Positions 44,298 through 54,092 of a stretch of DNA of 64,000 bases are shown piece after piece (the stretch's first letter is position 1; each line of letters opens with the position of its first letter). The notes beneath the pieces were generated by a model. The model was not told the DNA's origin, ran no database searches, and worked only from the letters and a program-made list of their open reading frames with translations. The translations under genes were made by a program, and so were the position numbers. The stretch lies in the NCBI GenBank assembly GCA_041684965.1, contig JAWLGR010000003.1, positions 248,001 through 312,000 of the forward strand. The letters run 5' to 3'. This stretch comes from Mariniphaga sp041684965 (GTDB taxonomy: Bacteria; Bacteroidota; Bacteroidia; Bacteroidales; Prolixibacteraceae).

Positions 44298-45218
44298 TTA
44301 TATGGGCATTCTTTCTTTCCTTTTTTTTAAAGACGCAAAGTAGCCTATTTTATATAAATCATACCATAAAAGTAATGGCTTTTTACCTGCAAGGTTTTGT
44401 TCCATTAATCTCTTAAAAAGACTAAAAAACTGACGTATAAAAACCGGTGGACATATCTTTGTTAACTTTTGGAATTGATTCAGAAACCTTACTTTCTTAT
44501 AAAAAACAGAAGCTTCAGGCAGCATTTTCTCAGAAATATAAAAAAGATTTTCCAATGCTTTCTGTGTTTTCAATATGAAAATCTCCGAATCTTCCAGTCC
44601 TGTATGTTCTACAGGATTATCTATATGTAATGGAGTAATTCCGTTCGTAAACAAATCATAACCTAAAAGAGTATCTTCATGACCGTAAGGTCCTATATCT
44701 TCCCTGAAATAGATGTGTTGAAAAACCTTCCGGTCAATTAAAAAATTATTCGAAGTGATAATAAATCCCTTGGTATCATTTCTTTGTTTTGCCGGGATAG
44801 CTTCTCGCTTACTGCCATAAACCCAACGCAATGATTTTTTAGCATCGTCAGGCTTTTCACCGGTGTAGCTGGTACCTCCGCATAATACACATCCGGGAGC
44901 TGCATGTTTCATATACAACTCAATATAATTATTTGAAATCAATCTGGAATCGGCATCAATAAATAACAGATAAGGATTTTCCGAATCATGACCCATTTTA
45001 TTTCGAATTGCCGATCGCCCAAGGTTTACAGGCATCTCTTTATAAACAATATTGGTAAGTTCTGCCAGATTCCTGTTTCTTTCTTTTATTTCCTCATTTG
45101 AGCAATCATCATAAATCCTGATTTCAAAATCAATTTTCAATAACGCAGCCTGCTTCGTAATCTGTTGAACGAGGTCATTTACCTCTGTATTAAAAACCGG
45201 TATATTAACTGAAAGCAT
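44298..45218 (-). CDS. glycosyltransferase family 2 protein
   Basis: A 306-residue GT-A fold transferase. It starts MLSVNIPVFN with IRIYDDCS at 34-40, has GRSAIRNKM at 68-75 and the metal-binding DAD at 88-90 in LLFIDADSR, and a later GPYGHEDTLLGYDLF segment that resembles the acceptor/base region of chondroitin-type GT2 enzymes. No membrane segments. It probably builds a cell-surface glycan, but there is no polysaccharide cluster around it. Convergent with the DUF4097 gene and divergent from the TlpA-like gene. Confidence 0.9.
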   Translation of the reverse strand: MLSVNIPVFNTEVNDLVQQITKQAALLKIDFEIRIYDDCSNEEIKERNRNLAELTNIVYKEMPVNLGRSAIRNKMGHDSENPYLLFIDADSRLISNNYIELYMKHAAPGCVLCGGTSYTGEKPDDAKKSLRWVYGSKREAIPAKQRNDTKGFIITSNNFLIDRKVFQHIYFREDIGPYGHEDTLLGYDLFTNGITPLHIDNPVEHTGLEDSEIFILKTQKALENLFYISEKMLPEASVFYKKVRFLNQFQKLTKICPPVFIRQFFSLFKRLMEQNLAGKKPLLLWYDLYKIGYFASLKKRKERMPI

Positions 45219-45296
45219 AGTAAAAATGAAAGCCGGTGAAATTACTTAAACATTACGAATTAAAGATTTTTAATCCTGTTTTTCAACATTAAAATT

Positions 45297-45304
45297 TATT
45301 TTTG
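45297..45304 (+). promoter_or_regulatory. -7 box (TATTTTTG) for the TlpA-like gene
   Basis: Exact TAnnTTTG match that overlaps a TTG at 45302. It supports the ATG at 45323 as start, since transcription would begin near 45311. Confidence 0.5.
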
Positions 45305-45322
45305 GCCCATATTGTCAGAAAG

Positions 45323-46729
45323 ATGGATAGGGTAATCAAAATTTTCAGTGGCCTTTTAATGCTGTTTGCACCTGTTTTCAGCATCAGCCAGGGACTGCAT
45401 TTACAAATAGAATTAAAGCAGGCAGCAGGCAATGAAGTCTTTCTGGCCAACCATTACCTGGGAAGCATTTATGCAAAAGATACACTTTTACTTGATAATG
45501 AAGGCAGAGGAGTTTTTACTTCCGATACATTATTTCCACAAGGATTATATAAAATCTTTGCCGATGAGAACAATCATTTTGATTTCCTGCTTGGTGCCGA
45601 TCAACAATTTATTATAAAAAATGAAAGCTTCAAAACAGAAACCATGCGGATTGCAGGTTCAGCCGAAACAAATGCATTTGTTGATTATACAAAATTTGTA
45701 AAAGACCTTCAACAAAAAAATACGACTATCCGTAAGAAACTGGAAACTGCCACATCACAGGAAAGGGAAATCTTAATCCGGGAGATTGAATATCTCACTT
45801 CAGAATTACACAATTATTGGGATAAAGCTGAATCTGAATTTCCTGATTCTTTCCTTCCAAAATTTATAAAAGCCAATCATGTTCCCGCCCTTGATATATC
45901 ATCTTTGCCGGTAGAAATTCAAAAAAACGATTCGTTGTTGCTGCTGCACCGGTTTTATCACCAGCAAAGGCATTTCTGGGATAACTTTGATTATACCGAT
46001 GAAAGGTTTTTATTTACACCCTTTTTTAAATCAAAGCTTGATACCTGGTTTACAAAAGTATTATATCAAAATTATGATTCTATAAAGCAACCGGTATTTG
46101 AATTTTTAGAAAAAGTAAAGCCACATAAAAGAATATTCCAGTTTGCTGCCTCTCATTTTTTAAACAGCAGCATAAACAGCAAAATAATGGGAATGGATGC
46201 ACTGTTTGTTGATCTGGCATACGAATATTATTTGTCTGGAGAAGCCTTTTGGGCTATCAGTGAATCACTTGAGAAGATCAAAGAAAATGTTCTGTTTTTT
46301 GAAAACAACCTGATTGGAAAAACTGCCCCTGATTTAACTCTTGAAGGATTCGACGGCCAATATTACAATTTACACCAGATAAATGCTAAACATACCTTGG
46401 TGGTAATTTATGAACCGGGCTGCTCACATTGCAAAGAATTTATTCCCCAATTGTATTCTCAAATCTATTTGCCCTTCAGGGAAAAAGGCCTCGAGGTATA
46501 CGCAATTTATTCTGCAAGCATCAGAGCAGAGTGGGAAGAATTTCTTATCGAATATGAACTCTTTGACTGGATTAATGTGTGGGATGAGAATCATGTCTCA
46601 CGGTTTAAAATCTTTTATGATGCACGCACTACTCCTGGATTGTATTTACTGGACAGCAATAAAGAAATTAAAGCAAAAAAGTTATCGATTGAGCAGTTAA
46701 AAGGCTTTTTACAAAGCGAACGGCATTAG
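45323..46729 (+). CDS. TlpA/thioredoxin-like exported protein with DUF4369-type N-terminus
   Basis: A 468-residue protein with a signal peptide ending near FSISQG. The first 120 residues resemble the beta-rich DUF4369 module that precedes many Bacteroidota thiol-disulfide proteins; the middle is helical (DUF5106-like); the C-terminal domain (about 335-460) is thioredoxin-like with the redox pair Cys367-Ser-His-Cys370 in EPGCSHCKEF and a cis-Pro loop near DARTTPGLYLLD. It probably reduces or rearranges disulfides outside the cytoplasm. The ATG at 45323 was chosen because the TTG at 45302 lies in the -7 box. It converges on the SulP gene with only four bases between. Confidence 0.88.
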   Translation: MDRVIKIFSGLLMLFAPVFSISQGLHLQIELKQAAGNEVFLANHYLGSIYAKDTLLLDNEGRGVFTSDTLFPQGLYKIFADENNHFDFLLGADQQFIIKNESFKTETMRIAGSAETNAFVDYTKFVKDLQQKNTTIRKKLETATSQEREILIREIEYLTSELHNYWDKAESEFPDSFLPKFIKANHVPALDISSLPVEIQKNDSLLLLHRFYHQQRHFWDNFDYTDERFLFTPFFKSKLDTWFTKVLYQNYDSIKQPVFEFLEKVKPHKRIFQFAASHFLNSSINSKIMGMDALFVDLAYEYYLSGEAFWAISESLEKIKENVLFFENNLIGKTAPDLTLEGFDGQYYNLHQINAKHTLVVIYEPGCSHCKEFIPQLYSQIYLPFREKGLEVYAIYSASIRAEWEEFLIEYELFDWINVWDENHVSRFKIFYDARTTPGLYLLDSNKEIKAKKLSIEQLKGFLQSERH

Positions 46730-46733
46730 TTGG

Positions 46734-48383
46734 TTAATGAATCGACTTTTGTTTAACGTGTTTTAAAGCCTCACCTACCGCCTTTTCAAAAGAAGGGAAT
46801 ATTGAATTGTAGCCAATAATCTTATAAACGTCAGCCTTTCCCAAATCTGCATTTAAATGATCGTTTACGCCTGAAAGTATCACTTTGGTTTCTGAATCGA
46901 CCAATATTTTAAGAGCTGCCTTTAAATTGGTAATACCTGTTGAATCGATAAATGGCACGTGCCTCATTCTGATAATAATTATTTCACTATTAATCCCAAT
47001 AGATTTCAAAACCTCACAATACTGCTTTGCTGACCCAAAAAATAAAGGACCACTAATTTCATAAATACTTATTTGCTTTGGCAGGTCAGAATAATCTTCA
47101 ATGACATCTGTATCGACCAAAACAGGAATTGTGTTGCTCAGATCTGCCATCCTTTTCATAAACAACAAAGCCGAAAGTACTACTCCAACCTGAATGGCCA
47201 CTGTTAAATCAACCAACACTGTTAAAAGAAAGGTGGTTACCAGCACGATGATATCAAAGAACGATCCTTTTAGAATCGAACTAAAAGAGCGCCACTCACT
47301 CATGTTGTAGGCAACAACTATAAGAATTCCAGCCAAGGCCGCCATGGGGATTAATTTTACCCATCTGCCAAAAAAAAGCATGATCAGCAACAGAATCATA
47401 GCATGGGTAATACCTGCAACCGGAGTCTTTCCCCCGTTTTTAATGTTTGTGGCTGTACGGGCAATAGCTCCTGTAGCAGGAATCCCTCCAAAAAAAGGAG
47501 TTACAATATTTGCTATCCCCTGGGCGATAAGTTCGGTATTCGAACGATGTCGGCTGCCTGTCATTCCATCGGCAACAACTGCAGAGAGAAGCGACTCGAT
47601 ACCACCCAAAAGAGCAATTGTAAGGGCAGGCTGAATATAAAAACCCATTTGCGACAAATCAATTTGCGGAACTTCAAAATAAAAGGAACCAGGAATATCA
47701 CCAAAAAACGATTCAATGGTTAATACCGGTAGATTTAGAATCTGAACAAGTAATGTACAAACAACTATTGCAATAAGTGAACCAGGTACTTTTCTTATCA
47801 TCCTTCTTGAAAAAAGAACAAATAATATGGTTATGACCGTAATGCCAGTTGCATACAAATTTATGGAGCTGAGATTTGCAATATAAACCGACCATTTAGA
47901 CAAAAACCCAGCCGGTACCTGCTCAATTTCCAAACCCAAAGCATCCCTTATCTGAGTTGAGAAAATAACTACTGCAATACCACTGGTAAATCCAACGATT
48001 AATGGATGGGGAAAATATTTTAAAAGTGCTCCCAGCTTTAACACTCCAAATATGATCAGAAGTATACCTGCCAGGATAGTGGAAATAATCAAACCATTTA
48101 AACCATGTTGCGCAAGAATACTATAAACAATTACAATGAAGGCACCGGTTGGGCCACCAATCTGCACTCTACTACCTCCGAGGAATGAAATAATGAAACC
48201 TGCAATAACAGCCGTTATCAAACCTTTTTCAGGCGAAACACCTGAGGCCACTGCAAAGGCAATTGCCAATGGTAATGCCACAATACCAACGACCACTCCT
48301 GACAGTACGTCGGAAGAAAATTGTCTTGTTGTATATCCTTCCTTCAGAACACTGAATAACTTCGGCTTAAATATTGATTCCAC
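46734..48383 (-). CDS. SulP family anion permease with STAS domain
   Basis: A 549-residue inner-membrane transporter of the SLC26/SulP family, with 12-14 hydrophobic segments and a C-terminal STAS domain (about 430-545). Helix-3 region GGSRVQIGGPTGAFIVIV and GGIPATGAIARTATNIKNGG are family hallmarks; MRHVPFIDSTGITNL is the STAS signature. Substrates in the family include sulfate, bicarbonate and C4-dicarboxylates; no neighbour (for example carbonic anhydrase or sulfate assimilation genes) narrows this down. Confidence 0.93.
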   Translation of the reverse strand: MESIFKPKLFSVLKEGYTTRQFSSDVLSGVVVGIVALPLAIAFAVASGVSPEKGLITAVIAGFIISFLGGSRVQIGGPTGAFIVIVYSILAQHGLNGLIISTILAGILLIIFGVLKLGALLKYFPHPLIVGFTSGIAVVIFSTQIRDALGLEIEQVPAGFLSKWSVYIANLSSINLYATGITVITILFVLFSRRMIRKVPGSLIAIVVCTLLVQILNLPVLTIESFFGDIPGSFYFEVPQIDLSQMGFYIQPALTIALLGGIESLLSAVVADGMTGSRHRSNTELIAQGIANIVTPFFGGIPATGAIARTATNIKNGGKTPVAGITHAMILLLIMLFFGRWVKLIPMAALAGILIVVAYNMSEWRSFSSILKGSFFDIIVLVTTFLLTVLVDLTVAIQVGVVLSALLFMKRMADLSNTIPVLVDTDVIEDYSDLPKQISIYEISGPLFFGSAKQYCEVLKSIGINSEIIIIRMRHVPFIDSTGITNLKAALKILVDSETKVILSGVNDHLNADLGKADVYKIIGYNSIFPSFEKAVGEALKHVKQKSIH

Positions 48384-48405
48384 AATTTTTCAAAAAAAAT
48401 TGCGC

Positions 48406-48413
48406 AAATGTAA
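48406..48413 (-). promoter_or_regulatory. -7 box (TACATTTG) for the SulP gene
   Basis: Exact minus-strand TAnnTTTG, 22 bases before the start at 48383; no -33 TTG at normal distance. Confidence 0.45.
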
Positions 48414-48630
48414 ATTGTTTTTCAATCTGCTGCCTTTTGATTGAATTTTTTCATGTTCCTGGGAATAATCATTTAACACACCTAACAACTGTTATCAATT
48501 AGGATAAATTGATGTAGTTTACAACCATATGATTTTCCCTAAGAAAACAATTTCTTTTCCTTTGTTGATGCCAGTAGCTAAATTATCCGAATTTATTTTA
48601 TATTTAAAAAATAAAAACTTAGTGTAACCA

Positions 48631-49101
48631 ATGAAAGGGCTTACTAAGAAAATGATTCGCCTGGCTCAAAAAGACTGGGCAGATGGTATATTGCGAATTG
48701 GCGAAGCTTACAGAAGCAGGAAAGACTATCTTACGCTTGCGGAGGAATTTATAAACCAACATTATGGATATAATGAAGGAATAGTTTTGTTTAAGCCTAC
48801 TCTTGCCTCTGTGGAACAGTTTCGCGACACTTTTGAAAAAGCACACTCCTATTTTGTTTCTGCAAATCCTAAATACCCAGAAGACCAGGGTTTTGCTATT
48901 AAAAATTGGATGAAAATAAATTTTGAAAATACAGGAATTATAATCATGGGATACAGGGCTGTAGCTATGGGTAATTATTATTTTACTGATAATACAGGCA
49001 ATAAGTTGAAAGTAGAATATACGTTTGGCTATTTCCTTACTGCCAACAACGAAATTAAAATTAATCTTCATCATTCATCAATACCCTATTCACAAACTTA
49101 A
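48631..49101 (+). CDS. NTF2/SnoaL-like fold protein
   Basis: A 156-residue cytoplasmic protein. ILRIGEAYRSRKDYLTLAEEFINQHYGY, FKPTLASVEQFRDTF and MGNYYFTDNTGNKLKVEYTFGYFL resemble a group of NTF2-like (cone-shaped alpha+beta) proteins related to the calcium/calmodulin kinase association domain; some database entries mislabel them as phosphoribosyl-AMP cyclohydrolase. No catalytic residues are evident. The family is often a small-molecule-binding or assembly domain. Starts are possible at 48631 or at the ATG at 48652. No operon partner. Confidence 0.8.
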   Translation: MKGLTKKMIRLAQKDWADGILRIGEAYRSRKDYLTLAEEFINQHYGYNEGIVLFKPTLASVEQFRDTFEKAHSYFVSANPKYPEDQGFAIKNWMKINFENTGIIIMGYRAVAMGNYYFTDNTGNKLKVEYTFGYFLTANNEIKINLHHSSIPYSQT

Positions 49102-49406
49102 TTCAATGATTAGGTGTGGAAGTAGTTCCCCAAAAATTGGCTAAAACAGTTATGAGATTTTGTACACTACATTCTCAAAAAAACTAAGGGAACAAAGAAA
49201 TCCTTATGTCAGACTTTATAATCAAAAAGAGATCCCGGCGCAATAATTCCTGACTGGTACACTGGAATAAATATTGTGGGGAAGTATACATCATCCGATA
49301 TTTAAAAAATTAACTTTTTCGGGAAAAAAAACCGGTGAGGTTTGTCTGAAAAGAAATAAATATTACTTTTGCACCCGCCTTTGACAAACAAAGGTTACAT
49401 AAGGAT
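49102..49406. other. intergenic region before tRNA-Lys
   Basis: About 305 bases. A 33-codon stop-free stretch near 49147-49246 (ending NQKEIPAQ) lacks a start codon and could be a relic of a lost gene. The tRNA promoter lies at 49341-49371. Confidence 0.5.
49341..49371 (+). promoter_or_regulatory. promoter of tRNA-Lys
   Basis: TTTG (49341-49344), 19 bases, TACTTTTG (49364-49371): an exact fit to the Bacteroidota -33/-7 consensus, with transcription expected near 49378, about 29 bases before the tRNA. It is a useful reference for the other boxes in the window. Confidence 0.8.
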
Positions 49407-49482
49407 GACTCAGTAGCTCAGCTGGTAGAGCACATCCCTTTTAAGGATGGGGTCCTGGGTTCGAGCCCCAGCTGAGTCACCA
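49407..49482 (+). tRNA. tRNA-Lys (anticodon UUU)
   Basis: A complete cloverleaf. Acceptor arm GACTCAG pairs with CTGAGTC; D-arm GCTC/GAGC; anticodon arm CATCC/GGATG with loop CTTTTAA giving anticodon TTT; T-arm CTGGG/CCCAG with loop TTCGAGC; discriminator A and an encoded CCA. Reads AAA and, by wobble, AAG lysine codons. Confidence 0.98.
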
Positions 49483-49865
49483 GGGAATAATAAAGGAAAG
49501 TCGCAAGGCTTTCCTTTTTCTATTTGTAAAATATTTTTTGCTTTAGGAATATTTAGTTCCATTTAAATAACATTATCATTTCAAATGATAAAATATTGTT
49601 CGTTGGCTAAAGGAGAACTAATCCAGGTTGCAGCTTCGCTCTATAATACCAGAACATTCTGTTCTGACATCCGACATAGAAATTCCCCACCAATACCTGG
49701 TCCGGTGGAGAAAAAAAATACTGCATTAAAACCAATTAAAGAACCCTCTGATGCTTCTGTTTTCACTCAAAAAACTCCAGGTGACGAAAAAGAATAAGAG
49801 TATTAATAGATAATACTTGTACAAGTAGCGGTTAACTTAACATAGATGCCTGCTCAATAGTCAAC
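49483..49865. other. region between tRNA-Lys and uvrA
   Basis: About 383 bases holding the tRNA terminator and a doubtful 70-codon frame (49585-49797) with no recognisable product. Nothing else seen. Confidence 0.5.
49492..49519 (+). terminator. terminator after tRNA-Lys
   Basis: AAAGGAAAG (49492-49500), eight-base loop, CTTTCCTTT (49509-49517) and further T. Nine perfect pairs, ten bases after the tRNA. Confidence 0.85.
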
Positions 49866-52748
49866 TCACCGCTCATTGTCCATTTCAAGCTCTTCTTTCA
49901 GATAGCCGGCCGTATAAGAATGTTTATTTCGGGCAATTTGCTCAGGCGATCCGGCACAAAGGATTTCGCCCCCGTTTTTGCCTCCATCAGGCCCCATGTC
50001 GATTATGTGGTCGGCTACTTTTATCACATCCATGTTGTGTTCAATCACAATTACAGTATTTCCTTTATCCACAATTTTATTCAACACATCCAGCAATACA
50101 CTGATATCTTCAAAATGAAGTCCGGTTGTGGGTTCATCGAGTATGTATATCGTTTTGCCGGTATCGCGTTTAGCAAGTTCAGCAGCGAGTTTTACCCGTT
50201 GCGATTCGCCTCCCGACAGAGTAGTGGATGATTGCCCCAGGGTGATGTATCCCAGCCCCACATCCTGCAAGGTTCTAAGTTTGATGACAATGCCGGGGAT
50301 ATTTTCGAAAAACTCCACGCCCTGGTTAATTGTCATCTCCAGCACATCACTGATAGATTTTCCTTTATATCTCACTTCGAGGGTTTCACGGTTGTATCTT
50401 TTTCCATTGCATTTATCGCAATGTACATACACATCCGGAAGAAAATTCATTTCAATGAGTTTCATTCCACCACCCTGACATTCTTCACAACGCCCGCCTT
50501 TCACATTAAAGGAAAACCGGCCGGGTTTGTAGCCCCTGATTTTTGATTCGGGCAGTTGTGTAAACAAGTTTCTTATATCGGAGAAAACGCCGGTATAAGT
50601 TACGGGATTTGAACGGGGAGTACGTCCGATAGGCGACTGATCTACCCTTATCACCTTGTCGGTATGCTCCAATCCTGTCACTTTATTATAAGGCAACGGG
50701 TCCTGGACTGAATTGTAAAAATGCTGGCTCAGGATAGGCTGCAGGGTTTCATTGATTAAGGTTGACTTGCCACTTCCTGATACCCCTGTAATGCAAATAA
50801 AAGTTCCAAGTGGAATTTGAAGTGATACGTTTTTCAGATTATTGCCTGAACATCCTGTTACTTTTAACACTTTACCATTCCCTTTCCTCCTGGATTTTGG
50901 AACCATAATCATTTTCCGGTGGTTCAAATAATCCGATGTAAGGGTATTCGTCTTTAGTACATCTTCGGGGGTTCCTGCAGCAACAATCTCTCCACCGTGC
51001 CGTCCGGCATAAGGCCCCATGTCGATAAGCCAATCGGCATGCAGCATAGTTTCCCGATCATGTTCTACCACTACTACAGAATTTCCGCTGTCACGCAGTT
51101 GCTCCAGAGCCTGAATCAGTTTTAGGTTATCGCGGTGATGCAGTCCGATGCTGGGTTCATCAAGGATGTACAGAACATTCACCAATTGCGAACCAATTTG
51201 GGTTGCCAGGCGAATACGTTGCGACTCACCTCCTGAGAGACTTTGAGCTGAACGATCCAATGCCAGGTAATTTAGGCCAACGCCCAGCATAAAACCCAAC
51301 CGGTCACGTATTTCCTTAATAACTTCCACCCCAATTTGACGCTGACGTTCGGTTAATCTGTTTTCCAAATCTTTTAACCAATCTGCCAATTCATTTAAAT
51401 CCATTTTAGCAAGGTCCGAAATATTTTTGCCATCGATTTTAAAATGAAGAGATTCCTTTTTCAGTCGCTGACCGTTACATTCCGGGCAAACAGTAGTTTT
51501 CACAAATTGATTTGCCCATTTCTGTGCTTTTTTCGCCGGATTGTCTTCACGCTGGCTTTCGATATACTTCACCACCCCGTCGTAACTCATCATGTAACTC
51601 ATGCTGGTTCCCAATGGTGTATTTTTTAGCTGAATGCGTTCGCTAGTGCCAAACAATACTGCATGCAATCCTTCATCGGGTATTTCATTCACAGGGGTTT
51701 TAAGAGTAAAGCCAAACTTCTCTCCCAAAGCTTCAATTTGCCAAAATATTAACGAATTACGATAAGTTCCCAATGGTGCAATACCACCTCTGCCAATACT
51801 CTTTCCCTTGTCCGGGACTAATTTTTCCACATCAATTTCAGTTATCCGGCCAAGGCCATTGCAACTTGGGCAAGCTCCCTGCGGAGAATTGAATGAAAAA
51901 TTATGCGGGGCGGGTTCACTGTAAGAAAGCCCGGTAGTCGGGCACATTAACAACCGACTGTAATATTTCGCTGCATTAGTTTCATGGTCAAGAATCATTA
52001 GGATGCCATGTCCATGCTTCATAGCAGTCTGTACACTTTCCTTCAGTCTTTTCACTACTGCCTCATCCACTACCAGCTTATCGATTACAATTTCAATAAA
52101 ATGATTTTTATACCGATCCACTTTAAGGTGGTGTTTTATTTCAGTAATTTCCCCGTCCACTCTTGCATGAAGGAACCCTTTCCGTCTTATTTGTTCAAAC
52201 AATTCGCGGTAATGCCCTTTTCTCCCTTTTACCACAGGTGCAAGAATATAAATTCGTTTTCCTTTATACTCGTGATTAATTAACTGCAGTATTTTTTCTT
52301 CGGAATACTTCACCATTTTTTCCCCGGTATTGTAAGAATATGCTTCTGCCGCACGGGCAAATAGCAATCGGAGAAAGTCGTAGATTTCAGTAACCGTACC
52401 AACCGTTGAACGAGGATTGCGGGTAGTCACTTTCTGTTCAATAGAGATTACAGGACTTAATCCGGTAATTTTATCAACGTCGGGCCGCTCCAGGTTACCC
52501 AAAAAGGATCTTGCATAAGCAGAAAAAGTTTCAATATACCTACGCTGCCCTTCGGCATAAATGGTATCAAAAGCCAATGATGATTTACCACTGCCACTTA
52601 ATCCGGTAATAACTGTAAGTTTATCACGTGGTATTTCCACCACTATATTTTTTAGATTATGAACACGCGCCCCGTATACTACTATTTTATCATCCGGCTC
52701 CAGATCTTCATAGGTCACCTGTTCATTTTTTTGATTATCCTCCTGCAT
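49866..52748 (-). CDS. uvrA: excinuclease ABC subunit A
   Basis: A 960-residue damage-recognition ATPase of nucleotide excision repair. Two ABC modules are complete: GLSGSGKSS and GVSGSGKST Walker A motifs, LSGGESQRIRLA and LSGGESQRVKLA signatures, and ILDEPSIGLH / ILDEPTTGLH Walker B. The second zinc finger is intact (CEECQGGG and CDKCNGKR). The first is not canonical: MCPTTGLSYSEP has Thr where E. coli has the second Cys (Cys256), although the later CPSC pair is present. This may be lineage-typical rather than damage. It starts at 52748, downstream of a lytic transglycosylase on the same strand. Confidence 0.98.
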   Translation of the reverse strand: MQEDNQKNEQVTYEDLEPDDKIVVYGARVHNLKNIVVEIPRDKLTVITGLSGSGKSSLAFDTIYAEGQRRYIETFSAYARSFLGNLERPDVDKITGLSPVISIEQKVTTRNPRSTVGTVTEIYDFLRLLFARAAEAYSYNTGEKMVKYSEEKILQLINHEYKGKRIYILAPVVKGRKGHYRELFEQIRRKGFLHARVDGEITEIKHHLKVDRYKNHFIEIVIDKLVVDEAVVKRLKESVQTAMKHGHGILMILDHETNAAKYYSRLLMCPTTGLSYSEPAPHNFSFNSPQGACPSCNGLGRITEIDVEKLVPDKGKSIGRGGIAPLGTYRNSLIFWQIEALGEKFGFTLKTPVNEIPDEGLHAVLFGTSERIQLKNTPLGTSMSYMMSYDGVVKYIESQREDNPAKKAQKWANQFVKTTVCPECNGQRLKKESLHFKIDGKNISDLAKMDLNELADWLKDLENRLTERQRQIGVEVIKEIRDRLGFMLGVGLNYLALDRSAQSLSGGESQRIRLATQIGSQLVNVLYILDEPSIGLHHRDNLKLIQALEQLRDSGNSVVVVEHDRETMLHADWLIDMGPYAGRHGGEIVAAGTPEDVLKTNTLTSDYLNHRKMIMVPKSRRKGNGKVLKVTGCSGNNLKNVSLQIPLGTFICITGVSGSGKSTLINETLQPILSQHFYNSVQDPLPYNKVTGLEHTDKVIRVDQSPIGRTPRSNPVTYTGVFSDIRNLFTQLPESKIRGYKPGRFSFNVKGGRCEECQGGGMKLIEMNFLPDVYVHCDKCNGKRYNRETLEVRYKGKSISDVLEMTINQGVEFFENIPGIVIKLRTLQDVGLGYITLGQSSTTLSGGESQRVKLAAELAKRDTGKTIYILDEPTTGLHFEDISVLLDVLNKIVDKGNTVIVIEHNMDVIKVADHIIDMGPDGGKNGGEILCAGSPEQIARNKHSYTAGYLKEELEMDNER

Positions 52749-52808
52749 TTGAGTTCTCCGTGATTTTATCTTTTCTTAAAATTGCATAGTTAAAGGTATT
52801 TGCTGCAG

Positions 52809-53732
52809 TTAATCCAATACAGGAATTTTTATAGTATATTTTTTCCTGCCCGCATTGGTCAGGTTATTTTCACGCAGCCAGGGATTGAAATCTTTCAGCA
52901 GTTTATAATTTGTATTGTTTTCAATGGCAAAAGCTGCAAAATCCTCGATTCGACCATTAACCTCTACATTAGTAGTTTTAACAACCGGATATTTTTCTTC
53001 TTCTGCTACCATAAAGTTATAAATTTCAGGATTTTCCAGAATCAGTTTCAATGCAATGATCCGGAATACGTACCTGCTGGTTTCTTCACCGAAAAGCAGA
53101 TCGTAATATACCTCGTTTTTTTGTCTTTTCATCTGACGCTCAACTCCAGCCATTCCCCCGTTGTAAGCTGCAGCAACCATTGACCAGTTACCATACCTAC
53201 GGTATGCTTTCAGCAAATAATCACATGCTGCATAGGTTGATTTTTCAATATGGTACCGCTCATCCACTTCACTGTTAACCTCCAGACCAAACTCCTGGGC
53301 AGTAGCTGCCAGAAATTGCCACAATCCTACAGCTCTTGCTGGGGAAACTGCACGAGGATTCAGTCCACTTTCTGCCACTGCAAGGTATTTGAAATCCTCC
53401 GGAACTCCCTTTTCTGCCAAAATAGGCTCAATAATAGAAAAATAGCGGGGAGCCAATTTTATTATTCTGAGTGTCTGGGAATGAAAGTATGAATTCACCA
53501 ACAATTCACGATCAAGCGATTCCCGGATGTCAAATCGTTCCATAGGTACTCGTTCTCCGGCAAAAATTACCGAATCAGGTATCTTAACCGCTTTAAATGC
53601 TATTGGCACGTCCATTCTGATTATTTGAGGCTCTTCCCTGGTGGAAGAGCCAAGAATTAAAAAATAAATAACCGTTACCTTTGCCACAATTAATAAAGGC
53701 AATACCACCCTCCATATTCTTTTCCTGCTCAT
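52809..53732 (-). CDS. lytic transglycosylase (SLT/GH23, MltD-like)
   Basis: A 307-residue exported enzyme anchored by an N-terminal hydrophobic segment (about 8-28). The GH23 transglycosylase domain (about 105-235) has the catalytic Glu in VAESGLNPRAVSPARAVGLWQF, followed by YAACDYLLKAYRRYGNW and AAYNGG, all standard. It cleaves peptidoglycan between MurNAc and GlcNAc with formation of 1,6-anhydroMurNAc. No LysM repeat follows, unlike longer MltD proteins; the C-terminal 60 residues resemble the start of one (NTNYKLLKDFNPWL). It may be read together with uvrA, 60 bases downstream. Confidence 0.93.
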   Translation of the reverse strand: MSRKRIWRVVLPLLIVAKVTVIYFLILGSSTREEPQIIRMDVPIAFKAVKIPDSVIFAGERVPMERFDIRESLDRELLVNSYFHSQTLRIIKLAPRYFSIIEPILAEKGVPEDFKYLAVAESGLNPRAVSPARAVGLWQFLAATAQEFGLEVNSEVDERYHIEKSTYAACDYLLKAYRRYGNWSMVAAAYNGGMAGVERQMKRQKNEVYYDLLFGEETSRYVFRIIALKLILENPEIYNFMVAEEEKYPVVKTTNVEVNGRIEDFAAFAIENNTNYKLLKDFNPWLRENNLTNAGRKKYTIKIPVLD

Positions 53733-53757
53733 CTTCTGTTTAATTTTTCTTAGAACG

Positions 53758-53788
53758 CAAAATTACATTTTTAGTTGCTGGCTGGCAA
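53758..53788 (-). promoter_or_regulatory. promoter of the lytic transglycosylase gene
   Basis: Minus strand: TTG (53788-53786), 20 bases, TAATTTTG (53765-53758), a full -33/-7 match. Transcription near 53751 would leave a leader of about 19 bases. Confidence 0.7.
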
Positions 53789-54084
53789 TGAAAAATAAAA
53801 ACTTTCAAAGAGAAAATGAATAGGTCTAAATATTATTTTATTTCAGTAAGGCAGAGATGGCTGATCAAAAAAAAAAATTGATGGAAGCGGTAAAAATAAG
53901 TGCAGATAATCATTGAATTTTTGTAACATCATAAATACTTTACTGCTGTTGCACACCAGTACCACCATCCTTGCAATTAAATTGAAACATAAAATTTAAT
54001 TAAAAACTCAATCATAAATTCTCTGATGAATATTATAAACACACCACTTTCTCCATTCCCGAAAATTCAATTGAAATCAATTGT

Positions 54085-54092
54085 TATCTTTG
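54085..54092 (+). promoter_or_regulatory. -7 box (TATCTTTG) for recJ
   Basis: Exact TAnnTTTG ending one base before an ATG at 54094, which therefore should not be transcribed as a leader; the ATG at 54118 is then the start. Confidence 0.55.

Noticed and set aside
48619..49074. 151-codon frame antisense to the NTF2-like gene
   Set aside because: The plus-strand frame has a family resemblance and normal composition; the antisense one is rich in Phe, Ile and Lys without a motif.
49147..49246. 33-codon stop-free stretch ending NQKEIPAQ upstream of tRNA-Lys
   Set aside because: A stop lies just upstream and no usable start codon is present. Possibly a remnant of a lost gene or insertion sequence, but there are no terminal repeats to show it.
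49585..49797. 70-codon frame between tRNA-Lys and uvrA
   Set aside because: Proline-rich, no recognisable motif, no promoter box or ribosome-binding site, and no internal evidence of selection. Could be a relic; not supported as a gene.
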